Shown: in pieces, positions 1 to 10,945 of the stretch | Numbering within the stretch: position 1 is the first letter of the stretch | Layout of the letters: every line of letters begins with the position of its first letter | Source: Rhineura floridana | Taxonomy: Eukaryota > Chordata > Lepidosauria > Squamata > Rhineuridae | Reading direction: 5' to 3' | Assembly (NCBI RefSeq): GCF_030035675.1 | Contig: NC_084482.1 | Span: forward strand, 177,658,373-177,722,372 | Length of the DNA stretch: 64,000 nucleotides | The notes under the pieces: model-generated | Database searches by the model: none | What the model saw: the letters and a program-made list of their open reading frames with translations, nothing else | Told to the model about the DNA's origin: nothing | Made by a program: the position numbers and the translations under genes

Positions 1-1186
1 TTTTTGCCCCTGCCCCACAAATTAATACAACTCCAAGGCTTCATCCAATCCAATCTCAATCTGGCCTGATTATTGCATATTTTAGATGTTTAAATCCTAC
101 TTGTGTTCATTTGAGCTTACTCCCAGGTTAATGTGCACAGGGAATTGATTTCTAAAAGAAATTATCTTAGACCTGTAGATACTGGTGATCGGGGTGGGGA
201 CTTTGGAAAGCAGAGTGATCTGCTTTCATTATAAAAATATTTTTTTCTTTAAAACCCCTTTTTACTTTTACAAGTAAAATAATGAGGAAAATGCATAGAG
301 TCCTCTTGCTGGTTAGCGATGCAAGCAACAAACAGCCATAGGTCAACTCGCAGGAGGATTCTAGCCATATAGTAAGTCTCATATGCTTCATAAGGCAATA
401 CAGGACCAGGATAACATGGGGTATATTTGCTGGTTCCAGGCATTCCATCATCCACATCTGGATTTGAGCCTGAAAGACCAAGAATATGTATGGATGTATG
501 GAGGGTAAGGTGTAAGCAAGCACAACTGGAGACATTGCACCACTTCAGGATGGCTTGTTAAGGCATGAGTCTTAGCCTCCACTTTCCCGGCTTTGTGGAG
601 TTGGAACCAACATAAAGTAGCCTCAATTCTGATCTTAAACCAGGAGGTTTTTTTTAAGTCATTGAACGTGATCTTCTCCCAGCGTATGAACCTGACAAAA
701 TTTCAACAAAACCCTAATTTAGACCTGCATATTCACTGTGCAGCCTTTTAAATGCTTCATTTTGTTATTGATTATATGATAAATTGAAACTTCACCTTTG
801 GCTTGATTTGTGCCACTTTATTACTTGTTTCTCTCTCCTTCTATCACTTGGGTTCATTATGATTGAGTTACTGCATCAGTTCTCTAACCTTTTTGGCTAA
901 ATTCTAAGAATGGCATCTCACCTTATGTTTTAAAGATAACTGAATGACTTTCTTGAGTAACTCCCAAGTCTGAAAAGATGTGCAAGTGTTTTGCTGAATG
1001 GATAATGCACATTGTGGCTCCCAGCCAGACCTGCTGAACTTCAATACACTTGGAAGTGGTTGGAAGTTCACAGGTCTGACTCTGAAAACTGTAACTCACG
1101 TTCCCAATTCCAGAAAAGGTTTCTAAAGGACACAGGAGCTAACGTCGTTCTTTAAGTCGAATATAGGGCCAAATTAGACATTAAGC
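1..1186. other. Unassigned AT-rich interval
   Basis: Apart from the weak exon candidate at 249-469, no gene or known repeat was recognised here. Positions 112-141 resemble one half of a short dispersed motif (GCTTACTCCCAGGT, then a GTGCA core) that recurs through the window. The rest reads as ordinary unique intergenic or intronic DNA. Confidence 0.4.
249..469 (-). CDS. Weak exon candidate, unknown protein
   Basis: On the minus strand a pyrimidine-containing acceptor ending TTGGTCTTTCAG abuts position 469. A frame then stays open for about 72 codons to a TAA at 249-251. The peptide is rich in Tyr, Pro and aromatic residues (for example CYPGPVLPYEAYETYY, then LRVDLWLFVACIA). A second frame across the same bases is also open, which weakens the case. 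No family was recognised, no downstream poly(A) signal was identified, and the candidate is separate from the plus-strand gene at 12.8 kb. It could be a terminal exon, a decayed element or chance. Confidence 0.15.
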
Positions 1187-1395
1187 ATAGGGACACAGGA
1201 AGCTGCCTTATACTGAGTCAGACCAGTTGTCTGTCTGTCTAGCTCAGTATTGTCTACACTGAGCCTGAAAGACTCAGCAGTAGCTTCAAGGTTTCAGACA
1301 GGAACACTCACAGTTCTATCTGGAGATGCTGGGGATTGAACCAGGGACCTTCTGTGCTAAAAGCAGATGCTCTACTACTGGGCTGTGACAGTTCC
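1187..1395 (-). repeat. tRNA-derived SINE, minus orientation
   Basis: Read on the minus strand, this has a tRNA-like head with a B-box-like GGTTCAATCCCCAGCATCTC stretch. The body then reads ...GTAGACAATACTGAGCTAG... and the tail AGGCAGCTTCCTGTGTCCC. The same body recurs at 14484, 24991 and 42685. The tail resembles the short TTCCTATG-type repeats that end CR1 elements, so mobilisation by a CR1-clade LINE is plausible but inferred. The copy is moderately diverged. Confidence 0.75.
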
Positions 1396-2801
1396 TTGAC
1401 CACAGGACACACACAAACTGCCTCCCAATGTGTCTGTCAGTTTGCACGGAGAAAGAATGGGGAGACAGGCTGACCAATGCATTCTTTTCCTATCATTTGT
1501 CTACTCAAACTCACCTACTGCAGGAGTCACCTGTGGGCCAGTTTGCAAACTGGAGAAATTGTTGTGGACGCCACATACACAACGAAGCACACATCACATC
1601 TTATTCTATTGGCTACAATAGAACCCTTCTTTCCAGTCTAATTTCATTGGGCAGCGGAGACGCTGCAGACGTCAGGGAAGGTCTCTACCAGGATGTGTGT
1701 GCCCGTGGGTGCCATATTGGTGAACCCTGCCCTACCAAATCTGCTTTCCCCTACCAAGAACCAGTATATGGATTCCTTGTGTGTAGGTGAGAAGGAAGCT
1801 CAGTGTGGGGAAGGGAGAGAAAGACAATTTTGAGTAGACAAATGGTAGGAAAGGGACAAACAGTCGCTCCCAATCCTGCTTTTCCAGTTCTAAGTGCAGC
1901 CTGCAAGGCTGCTTTTCAGGGCGCGCGTGTGCGCGCACACACAGCACTGAAAACAGTTTACACTGCACAGGGTACTAATTATGCAATTAGTAGAATCAGA
2001 AGATTCTCTTCAAGACTGCAGGAGAGGAAGAGTTAATTTCCCCCTCCATGATTTTTCTGATCCCATATCAGTTCCCCACCAAAACTGATGTAATATGCTT
2101 CAAACCCCACCACCACCTTAGGTGCAAAGATGCATTTAACATGTGTAGCTTGGCCCAAATTTAGGCCTTAGCAGAAACCTTAGAAGAGGACTTTCAATAT
2201 ATACCCGACCAAAATTACTTCTTCCTTTAAGAATCAACATATGCAGCCTACTTTGATCTCTATGCTGATCTTCAGAAAATTCTTTGCTTTGGCTTTATTA
2301 GATATACCACAATTGTCTATCATATTCTTCAAGCAGCCTCTTAAAACAGCCATTGGTGGGTCATAGTCACATTTCATCGGTGCTCCGTACTTTGAGAAGT
2401 CATTTTCGTCCACTAGATCTCACAGCTCAGATCTTAACACTTTTCACCTCCTTGGTCCTCTATTGCCTTTGACAGAAATTCAATAAAATTGTCTCTTTCC
2501 CCACAATATAGAGTACTCTGCCTATCTGAAACCAAGTGTCAGAGAGACTTACAGCAATAGACTGGGGCTATCTCTCTTCTTCATTATATAGCGGTCCCTT
2601 TGCTAAAGATAATACATCTCTTTTTGCAAATTGATGTTTCGTTTGTACTGTTTTCAACCAATTCATTTCAATCATAATTACCATCCTTTTAAAAACATAT
2701 TTTTGGAGGTTCACACTGTCCAATACCAAAAGAATGAGGAAGCATTATTACATTCTCTGCTCTATCCATGGCAGTTGTAAACCTCCATTAAACACAACCA
2801 T

Positions 2802-2804
<3 letters not shown>
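1396..2804. other. Unassigned interval
   Basis: No gene or repeat family was recognised. An alternating purine-pyrimidine run (GCGCGCGTGTGCGCGCACAC) begins at 1921 and could adopt Z-DNA. Open frames around 1428-2036 lack protein-like features. Confidence 0.4.

Positions 2805-2845
<41 letters not shown>
2805..2845. repeat. (GA)n microsatellite
   Basis: About 20 uninterrupted GA dinucleotides. It is a purine-rich simple repeat on the plus strand and is likely length-polymorphic. Confidence 0.97.
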
Positions 2846-2846
<1 letters not shown>

Positions 2847-3622
2847 AATTCTTTCGCTCATGTTTCTTCTCAGCTAGCTATTTTCTCTTCAGTGTTATTG
2901 TTTGCTTGGAACAAACTTTTTGCTCACCTGGGGCCAGTGGAAGGGTCAGCCACTGAGTTCTCTGAAGATAGGATTTCACTGCAGGGTTCTTCAGAGTGAT
3001 CAAAGATCACTTAGGAAAGAAAGGCACTCAATGGATCACCTAGACCACAGGTGGGCAACCTGTGGCCCAGCGGCTCCTGACCTCATTTTATGTGGCTCAT
3101 GATACCTCCTGCAGCTGCTGCATTTTCTCGTCCCACCAGAGTTCCTTCTTTCCTGTCAATTTCCTCCTTATTTTTTCCTGGTTTTTTCTATGCAGTTCAG
3201 AACAACTGGAAGAGGCACATTTTTATTTGATATATTTTTTAAAAAATATCATAGATGTATGTATGACTTGGGGAAAAGAAGCTTGTTCCTTACCTGCCTG
3301 AGAACAAATTGGTAGGCGAGGTCTTCATGCTACAAATGCACCAGCAGAGCCAATCCAGTGCACCTGCCATTGCATTTGTTCCATCCCAACTGCCCTTCCT
3401 CCTCTACCTCCTGCTAAGCAGCAGCCACAGAACCAGCTATAGGGCAAATGAGCAATGCCACCCGACCACACCATCCAACACTGCTTAACTGAGGGTAGCA
3501 TACTTATTTGAGGGTAACCCCATCAAACCCACTGGGGCTTACTTCTGAGCAGATCTCATTGGGAATTCTAATCTGACATAGCCATGATGAGAATTGAAGC
3601 AGGTTAGAATTTATTAGGAGTA
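2846..3622. other. Unassigned interval with a MITE-like scrap
   Basis: Mostly unassigned. Positions 3045-3110 (CAGGTGGGCAACCTGTGGCC onward) resemble the end of a degraded hAT-type MITE, but no partner end or target duplication was found. Positions 3536-3582 carry the dispersed GGGCTTACTTCTGAG motif discussed in the findings. Confidence 0.35.
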
Positions 3623-3835
3623 GAAGACCATCTAGTCCATTATCCTGTTCTCACAGTGGCCAACCAGATGCCTATGGGAAGCCTGCAAGCTGGCCCTGAG
3701 CGCAACAGCACTCTCCCCTCCTGTAGTTTCCAGCAACTGGTATTCAGAAGCATACTGCCTCTAACCGTGGAGGTAGAGGATAGCCACCATGGCTAGTAGT
3801 CACTGATAGCCTTATCCTCTATATTAATCCAGAAA
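3623..3835 (-). mobile_element. CR1-clade LINE 3' end fragment
   Basis: This matches by eye the 3' UTR of the CR1 copy at 40.4-40.65 kb. Shared landmarks are CATCTAGTCCA, GTTCTCACAGTGGCCAACCAG, the CTCTCCCCTCCTG block and the TGGCTAGTAGTCA block. The order and orientation are the same as in that minus-strand copy. It is a short, 5'-truncated, non-coding fragment. Confidence 0.8.
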
Positions 3836-3967
3836 GCTTTCGCCTCTGGCTCCATGCACTGCCAGTATGTGTTGCCAACATGTTCGTCCTAAGGGAATGT
3901 TTCCCTAGACAGAAACAAATGTTGCTTACTCTTTGCTCTAGACCAGCTCATTGCCTATCCCTAAATG

Positions 3968-4055
3968 TTTAACTGGCTTTTATACTTTTTAACCACTTAG
4001 AAGCCTATTTTGGCATTAAGTGGTATATGAATTAATTAATAAATAAGAATAAGAA
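3968..4055 (+). mobile_element. LINE 3' tail fragment (L2-like)
   Basis: The sequence ends AAGTGGTATATGAATT followed by AATAAATAAG. That is the usual end of the L2-type 3' UTR seen elsewhere in the window (GCGGTATATAAAT then AATAAATAA). It is short and diverged. Confidence 0.5.
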
Positions 4056-4300
4056 ACAAATAATCCTATATTTAAAATATTGGCTGATGCTTCCACCAGA
4101 CTTTTTTGAAACTCTGCAAGGAGTTCCTGCATAATGTGCCCTATTTATTTAGACAGTTTATATACCATGTGTGCATATTTAGGTATACATAACTCACCTA
4201 ATAAATCAAAGAAAAAGTTAGCAGATTTGGCTCAATCCAGATCAAGTTTGTTGCACATTGTTCTAACTGCAATCAATGGGCCTTATTCATGTCTGAAGCC

Positions 4301-4345
4301 CCATCTGCACTACAAATTTAAAGCAGCACTATATATTTAAAGCTG
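4301..4345 (+). repeat. Fragment of a MITE-like repeat (CCCCATCTGCACTA family)
   Basis: The block GCCCCATCTGCACTACA plus a following AATTTAAAGC stretch also begins the repeat at 24685. Only this end is present here. Confidence 0.45.
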
Positions 4346-4423
4346 TTAACATGGTTGACCCTGAGCGCCTCTGCGGCATTGTGGAGCCCAGTTTGCACCT
4401 TGGTATACACCAGTGAACTTGCT

Positions 4424-4737
4424 GTGGTTGTTATGTGCCTTCAAGTAGATTACGACTTATGGAGACCCTATGAATCAGCGATCTCCAACAGCATCTGTCA
4501 TGAACCACCCTGTTCAGATCTTGTAAGTTCAGGTCTGTGGCTTCCTTTATGGAATCAATCCATCTCGTTTGGCCTTCCTCTTTTTCTACTCCCTTCTGTT
4601 TTTCCCAGCATTAGTGTCTTTTCTAGCGAATCATGTCTTCTCATTATGTGTCCAAAGTATGATAACCTCAGTTCCATCATTTAAGCTTCTAATGGTAGTT
4701 CTGGTTTAATTTGTTCTAACACCCAATTATTTGTCTT
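4424..4737 (-). mobile_element. BovB/RTE LINE, 3' part
   Basis: This closely matches the 3' end of the BovB copy at 50.44-50.77 kb. It starts TTGTTATGTGCCTTCAAGT and runs through the C-terminal coding segment. Read on the minus strand, that coding segment corresponds to the region holding the LRLSYFGHIIRRHDSLEKT motif in the 50-kb copy. The homology stops abruptly near 4737, where a CR1 tail begins. The RT centre of the element is absent; 5' BovB sequence resumes at 4770. Confidence 0.85.
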
Positions 4738-4769
4738 TTTCCAACTCTACTATTCTATGATTCTATGAC
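4738..4769 (+). mobile_element. CR1 3' terminal scrap with octamer repeats
   Basis: TTCCAACTCTACTATTCTAT followed by GATTCTATGA is the standard CR1 3' terminus, with its ATTCTATG octamers. About 32 bases lie exactly at the junction between the two BovB pieces. This suggests CR1 insertion or a repair event at the deletion joint. Confidence 0.7.
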
Positions 4770-5400
4770 TTCACTCCATAGTTCTTCTGGTTCTCTGTCA
4801 ACTAAGTTTAAAGCCTCAAACCTGTTCATTATTTGATCTTTATATTCTTCTGGGATGTTATTTAAATTGTATTTTGGCATTATGATTGCTTTGTTGGTCT
4901 TCTTTAGCTTTACTCTGATTTTCGATACGACCAGTTCATGATCTGTACCGCAGTCTGCTCCTGGTTTTGTTTTTTGCAGACAGTATGGAACTTCTCCATC
5001 TTCTGTTACCAATTATATAATCAATTTGATTCCTATATTGACCATTTGGTGATGTCCATGTGTACAGTCGGGTTTGACCCAGCTGCATTATTAGTCACAG
5101 TGCTACTCATACTTGTCCTTTGTTCTTCCCCAGGGGGTCTCATCTTCCAGCACTATCTCGTGTTGCATTTTGGATACTCTGTTCATAGGATTTTCGTGAT
5201 AAGAGATATTCAGAGGTGGTTTACCATTGCCTTCCTCTGAGTTTGGATGCATCTTAGTCTGGTGTCTCAGCTTTGACCATTCTGCCTTGGGTGCCCCTGT
5301 TAGGAGTCTAGCCTCTTGATCTAGACTCCTGACTACATTGCTCTCAGCTTCTTCAATACTCTCAAGCCCCCTCACCACGTTAAGGTGTGTATCCTAGAGA
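4770..5400 (-). mobile_element. BovB/RTE LINE, 5' endonuclease part
   Basis: The minus strand encodes pieces of the BovB apurinic endonuclease. In one frame the end of the domain reads CGTDHELVVSKIRVKLKK then YNLNNIPEEY, and another frame carries WTSPNGQYRNQIDYI. The domain is split across frames by at least one frameshift. Further 5', a frame reads ARLLTGAPKAEWSKLR and ENPMNRVSKMQHEIVLEDET, the N-terminal or leader region of BovB. With the 3' piece at 4424-4737 this is a single element that lost its whole RT domain. Confidence 0.85.
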
Positions 5401-5404
5401 GGGA

Positions 5405-6045
5405 CACCAGTGAACTAAGGGCAATTAAACAGGCTGGATGATAACTAGAACACAAGTGGTGAAAGACATGCTGTGAGGCTCATTGGGCACAAGTAAACAT
5501 CATAACCGTGCCTGCTGTGTGTATTGTCCCACATGCTGTTTAACATCTATATGAAACCTTTGGGAGTGGTCATCAGGAAATGTTGGGTGAAGTGTCAGCA
5601 GTACACTGACAACACCCAGCTCTATTTCTCTGTCACAGCTGAATAGGGAGAGGCTGTGCAAGCCCTGAACCAGTGCTTGGACTCTGTGGTGGGCTGGATG
5701 AGGGCCAATAAACTGAGTCCAAATCCTAGCAAGACAGAGGTGTTGTGGGTTGGTGATTCCCGAGTTCGGAAAATTGGTCAATTGCCTACTTTAGATGGGG
5801 TCATACTCCCTCAGAAAGAGCAGGTTTGCAGTCTGGGTGGGTCCAAGGTGTACAAAGGAGGTCAAAGGTTCTCCTGAATACCTTCTCTATGCTGCTTATC
5901 TTTCTTCTTGGTTAGTTTTGTGGCTTTATTTTATGATTTTTATGATAATGTGTATCCATTTAATTGTGATAGTTTTGTGACCTAGCCTGGGACCATTTGG
6001 TGACAGGAGGGCTATGAGTACAAATATTAAATAAATTAGTGTCAG
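5405..6045 (+). mobile_element. L2-clade LINE fragment (lineage B)
   Basis: The plus strand encodes a scrap of the L2 RT and thumb region: MLFNIYMKPLGVVIRK, QQYTDNTQLYFSVT (the catalytic YADD reads YTDN here), then ALNQCLDSVVGWMRANKLS and TEVLWVGDSRV. A stop interrupts the frame shortly after the YADD position (AE*GEAV). The leading sequence ACCAGTGAACTAA...GAAAGACATGCTGTGAGGCT recurs at 33480-33560. The 3' part (5880-6045), ending AAATATTAAATAAAT, may be its 3' UTR. It is truncated and inactive. Confidence 0.8.
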
Positions 6046-6654
6046 AACAAATCATTATTTTATTGTATTTCCAGTGAGAAAAATCTGTAGTTCCACTCTG
6101 TTTTTGCTTGAAGAATTCCCACTTAAGTCAATGGGACCAAGAACCCTGTGAACTGAGTGAAGCTGAATGTGCTCTGTCTATTTCATTCTAAATTAGAATA
6201 GTGTTATCTGTAGAAAAAACAAAATAAATTTTATTTTCTTCACTGCTGTAATAGCTGTTTTATTCTTGAATCAGCAGGAGTTCATAAGGCATTTGGGGAA
6301 TTTATTTATTTATTTCCTTTGAAAGCTGCATGCAGCCCTGCTGCTTATGAGTTTGTATTTGTCAAATAATTTTTATGCTTAAATAAAAGGTTAATGATAA
6401 ACAACATTTTTTGAACTGCTGACCCACCACCCAAGTGCTGGGGACAGCATTCAACTCAGAGAAAAACAGAGTTCAGAAAAGGATCTACACAAATGATATG
6501 AAAATTAGCAGGCTATTTCAGCATTAAGATGTGCTGACCAGAATAGAAGGAAATGAGGAAATATGAGAACAGTTTTTTTTAAAGGCTTACAAACTAACAA
6601 TCTGAACAAGATGTTTGCACTGAGGTTTGAGGTAATTTTTTCAATGTACTATGT
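6046..6654. other. Unassigned AT-rich interval
   Basis: No gene recognised. A TTTATTTATTTATTT stretch at about 6300 may be a remnant LINE tail. CCACTTAAGTCAATGGGACC near 6120 resembles the dispersed GTAAGTCCCATTGA motif. Confidence 0.35.
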
Positions 6655-7035
6655 ACAAAAGAGCTCTGCTGGATCAGGCCAATGGCCCATCTAGTCCACC
6701 ATCCTGTTCTTACAGTGGCCAGCCAGATGTTTATGGTAAACCCGCAAACAGGATATTAGCACAGAAACACTTTCCCCACTGAGGAATACTGCCTCAAACA
6801 GTGGAGGCAGAACATAGTCATTGTGTCTAGTAGCCATTGGTAGCCTTATCCTCCACAAATTTGTCTAATGCCTCATAGTTTGTGTACTGTGTGAAAAGTA
6901 CTTGCTTTTGTCTGTCCAGAATCTTCCAACATTCAGCTTCACTGAATAGTCCCAAGTTTTAGTATTATGAAAGAGAAAACCTATCCTCTATTCACTTTCT
7001 CAACCATGCATAGTTTTACTCATCTCTGTCATTAA
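6655..7035 (-). mobile_element. CR1-clade LINE 3' end fragment
   Basis: It is collinear with the 3' UTR and last codons of the CR1 copy at 40.4-40.85 kb. Landmarks are GCTGGATCAGGCCAATGGCC, TTTGTCTAATGCCTC, TTTTGTCTGTCCAGAATCTT and TTCCAACATTCAGCTTC. It is longer than the 3623 copy and more diverged, with short deletions. It is 5' truncated. Confidence 0.85.
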
Positions 7036-7067
7036 GTTCATCATTTTACTACAGTTACCTAGTTAGA

Positions 7068-7445
7068 GCCTATGGCCTAGTTTGCACATAACACCAAGGC
7101 ATAATTTGTTTAACAAACCATGAGTTAACCACAAATTGTGCCACAGATGATCAAAGAAACCATGGCTTGTTTTCCCAGTTGTTTTGCAGCTGCTCTTGCC
7201 TTGTGTCTTTGTAGTTCAGTGAGTGACTGGGGCAGGGGGTGGCCAAAAAAAAACATGGTTAAAGAAGGATGCTTGATTCATATGTAATAGAAAGCCATAG
7301 ACAAAACAAACCAAGGTTCAAAAGTCAACAACATGCCATGGTTTCAGGTTGTGGTTTACTAACAGTAAACAAAACATAATTAAGCTCTTAGGTGACTTCA
7401 CACAAAATACTAAACCATGGCTGAATAATCCACAAGTTCCCCACC
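7068..7445. repeat. MITE-like repeat with CATGGTTT/AAACCATG motifs
   Basis: The stretch is rich in AACCATGG, CCATGGTTT and ACAAACCATGAG words in both orientations, and includes TAGTTTGCACATAACACCAA. Similar words occur at 38770-38900. It fits a degraded hAT-type non-autonomous element, but clean terminal repeats and target duplications were not found. Confidence 0.4.
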
Positions 7446-8469
7446 CTTGCTTGATAATATAACCATTTTAAATTAAACATGCAGTATCCAAGTTAAGTTC
7501 AACATATAGTGAACATACAATCTAGCATCACCATTGTTTGTATTAAGTGTTTAAAACAAAACAAAAAAAATAATGTTTTTCACTATAAAGTGGAGTTTGT
7601 GCTGTTTTGTGCCATGTGTATCCAAACAAGTGGATAGGTAATTATTTAGTATTTAGATACATGGTGGTAGTAAATAAAAAGTAAATAAAAAGAATGCAAA
7701 AACAGATTTAAGGTGGTAGGTGGGGGGATAGTAGTTTCTCTACAATTTGGAGTGAGAGCTGTGGGTGTACTGTTAACAAATTGGAGGTGCCAAGGTGAGA
7801 TAAGAGTAAGGAGATCTTTCACAGGAGCTCGTGAGCCTAAGGACCGTTCACATAGTGCTAAGCATATGCTGTGCCAAAAGTCTGCCCCCAAATTTCTCAG
7901 TGGTTTATTTTCTCTGTGAAAGATGGGAAGAATGGTTTGTCTCATTCTCAGGGCATTTTGGAGCGTTGGTGGGTGCAGGGTTTTGAGCTCACCAGACTGT
8001 TGCAAGACGGCCAAGGTGTGGTGTTTTTCTTTCTAGGAAACACTTCTCTAGCACTCTGCAGCCTCCCCGGCTGCCTGTGCTTCTCTGATCTGAAAAAAGG
8101 CCCATGTGAGGAATTGCCTCATGCTGTCTTTCCCTGGGCTTTAGATGAAGTGTGTGCATTTGGAAAGGCTGCAGAGTGCAGACCACTGGTGAGATGTGTG
8201 GTGGAATAAAAAAAAGGAAAAAAAGGATACTCACAAACACCCCATGGTGAACTTGAAAGTAAGGTAAGTGTAACCCTCCTCTGTATTCCACCCATGAAAA
8301 TTTCATACACATTTTTTTTTTTGCTTTGATAATTTCTGAATGCAATTTATTTCTTCATTAACATTCACTGATGGAGAATAGCTGGGGTGGAGGGGACACA
8401 GGAGAAATGCTTGGCACAGCACTGGCTAAGCCATAGTTTAGCATTACATCGGAACATGTCCTATGTGTG
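7446..8469. other. Unassigned interval
   Basis: Open frames on both strands near 7646-8345 overlap each other and lack recognisable domains. They are probably chance. No repeat family was identified. Confidence 0.35.
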
Positions 8470-8990
8470 ATGGAGCGTGGTCCTGCATATCTCCCTATGA
8501 ACATACAACCAGGGCCAGGGCCAGGCATGCCTGGGCGCTTGGACACCACCCTGCCCTGGGCCCATGGCACCATAGCCCAACCCCTCCGAACAAGTGGCAC
8601 AGGAGACTAATAAACCTGCTAGCATGTCCAACCTACCGTTATGATCGCTGTAAATGACGTGTGCAGTGAGTGCATGCCTGCCATCAACCAAGATGGCGGC
8701 AGGGGTGTCAGCCCCTTAGGAAGCCTCTGCTGCCATCTTGGTTGATGGCAGGCACGCACATTGCATTGACAGGGATGAGAGAGGTAGGTAGGGCATTCAT
8801 ACGGGCTTACAGAAGCCCATCCTAACTTTATGTGGGGGGAAGTGCCTGGGAGGTCCCTCTCCGCGATCCATGGCAGGGTCAGGAGCTGCTGCTGCCACGG
8901 ATCGCAGAATGGGAGCGCTACCCTCCCACCCTAAGGAGCGGCCCTCGGCCAGGGCCCAACCTGGCTGCCCCTTGGTGCTGCTCCTGCATA
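8470..8990 (-). repeat. GC-rich palindromic repeat, copy A
   Basis: A near-perfect inverted pair (8675-8702 with 8727-8754, about 27 of 28 bases paired, 24-base loop) surrounds the word CCAAGATGGCGGC and its complement. The flank near 8950 (GGCCAGGGCCCAACCTGGCT) is the reverse complement of the block at about 15280 in copy B. The two are therefore members of one family in opposite orientations. The AAGATGGCGGC word matches the known YY1 consensus. No transposase or target duplication was seen, so a non-autonomous DNA element is inferred. Confidence 0.6.
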
Positions 8991-9089
8991 CAACTTAACA
9001 CTTTGTAATTTAAAATCACAGTATTTAACATAAGACATGGATGTTAAACTAATCCTGAATCACTATACCTACCTCTTTGGATTCTATTC

Positions 9090-9290
9090 TCAGCCATGAT
9101 GCATGGGCCACTGCCTCACAAACCTCAGTCTGCCCTCAGCCAGCCACCACCTGCCTGCCTTTTTATGTATAAGCAGACACACTGCCTGTCAGCTTTCTTC
9201 TCTTTCTCCCTGCAGGGAGAAGGACGGCCCCTGTATGTCATTGGATCTGAATCACCCTTTCCCTACAAAGTTTACTTATTTTTTTTCTTA
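9090..9290 (+). repeat. Dispersed repeat shared with 53.78-53.96 kb
   Basis: Blocks such as CTCAGTCTGCCCTCAGCCAG, CACCTGCCTGCCTTTTTA and CATTGGATCTGAAT have close counterparts at 53820-53910 in the same order. No coding potential was recognised, and the family is unknown. Confidence 0.5.
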
Positions 9291-9367
9291 ATGGTTGTGT
9301 TCCAGACAACTCAACAGGTGCACTCTACAAAAAGATCAAGAATGGAAAGGCTTTACCTGTTGAATTT

Positions 9368-10945
9368 AAAATTTTATTTATTTATTTATTTATTTGATTG
9401 AACTTTTATACCGCCCATAGCAATGCTCTCTACATAAAAAATAAACACTTACAAACAATTTAAAAAAGCAGCTAAAAACCAGCTAATCATCCAATTATAA
9501 AAGGTGTGTCGTATGACTGTCTGTTAAAACATTAGATACAAATACAAACTATTAACAAGTACAAAAAATATTAAAATATTAAAAATATTAAAATGCCTGG
9601 ACAAAGAGGAAGGTTTTCACCTGGCGCTGAAAGGATAGTAATGTAGGTGCCAGGTGAACCTCATCAGGAAGGGTGTTCCATAATTCGGGGGCCAACACCG
9701 AGAAGGCCCTCTTTCTTGTAGTCGCCTTCCGGGCGTCTCTCTGAATAGGCACCCAGAGGAGCGCCTTCGATGTTGAGCGCAGTGTACGGGTAGGTTTGTA
9801 TCGGGAGAGACGTTTCATCAGGTATTGCAGACCCGTGCCATGTAAGGCTTTATAGGTTAAAACCAGCACCTTGAATCGGGCCCGGAAACATATAGGCAGC
9901 CGGTGCAAGCGGGCCAGGATCGGTGTTACATGTTCTGACCTCTTGCTCCCAGTTATTAATCTGGCCGCTGCATTCTACACGAGCTGCAATTTCCGAACCG
10001 TCTTCAGGGGCAGCCCCACGTATAGTGCATTGCAGTAGTCCAATTTTGAGGTTACCAGAGCATGAACAACTGAAGCAAAATGTTCCCTGTCCAGATATGG
10101 GCGTAGCTGGGCCACCAGTCTAAGTTGGTAAAAAGCACTCCGTGCCACTGAGGCCACCTGCGCCTCAAGTGACAAGGATGGGTCCAAAAGGACTCCCAAG
10201 CTGCGCACCTGCTCCTTCAGGGGGAGTGTAACCTCATCCAGAACAGGTCTAACATCCATCGTCTGGTCAGGGGATCCATTCACTAACAGCATCTCAGTCT
10301 TGTCTGGATTGAGCTTCAATTTGTTCGCTCTCATCCAGTCCATTATCGCGGCCAAGCATCGGTTTAGCACCTTGACGGCCTCACCTGAAGAAGATGAAAA
10401 GGAGAAGTAGAGCTGCGTATCATCAGCGTACTGATGAGAACGCACTCCAAAACTCCTGATGACAGCACCCAGCAGCTTCATATAGATGTTAAAGAGCATG
10501 GGGAACAGAACTGATCCCTGTGGAACTCCATATTGGAGCGCCCAGGGCATCGAGTAGTGCTCCCCAAGCACTACTTTCTGGAGACGACCTGTCAGATAGG
10601 AGCGGAACCACTGCCAAGCAGTACCTCCAACTCCCAAATCCGCAAGCCTCCTCAGAAGGATACCATGGTCGATGGTGTCAAAAGCCGCTGAGAGATCAAG
10701 GAGAATCAACAGGGTTACACTCCCTCTGTCTTTCTCCCGACAAAGGTCATCATACAGAGCGACCAAGGCCGTCTCTGTGCCAAAACCGGGCCTGAAACCC
10801 GATTGAAATGGATCTAGATAATCGGTCTCATCCAAGAGAGCCTGGAGCTGGGATGCAACCACCCTTTCCAGAACCTTGCCCAGGAATGGTACATTTGCTA
10901 CCGACCTGTAGTTATTCAAATTTTCTGGGTCCAGGGGGTGGTGGT
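9368..10945 (-). mobile_element. 5'-truncated L2-clade LINE (lineage A) with RT pseudogene
   Basis: The minus strand carries an L2-type reverse transcriptase reading frame from 10958 down to 9588. It contains NNYRSVANVPFLGKVLE, SGFRPGFGTETALVALYDDL, LLDLSAAFDTIDHGIL, GVPQGSVLFPMLFNIYM and the catalytic box YADDTQLYF. The C-terminal half has SLGVLLDPSLSLEAQV and KLDYCNALYVGLPLKT. One in-frame TAG at 9972-9974 replaces the Gln of the LQLVQNAAARL motif; the frame is otherwise open to VKTFLFVQAF. The 3' UTR ends at an ATTTATTTATTT tail (9368). It is 5' truncated inside the RT and lacks the endonuclease. It closely resembles the 17.4-kb copy. Confidence 0.9.

Noticed and set aside
7646-8345. Overlapping open frames of 112-122 codons on both strands
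   Set aside because: They have no shared start or splice context, no domain-like pattern and similar openness on both strands.
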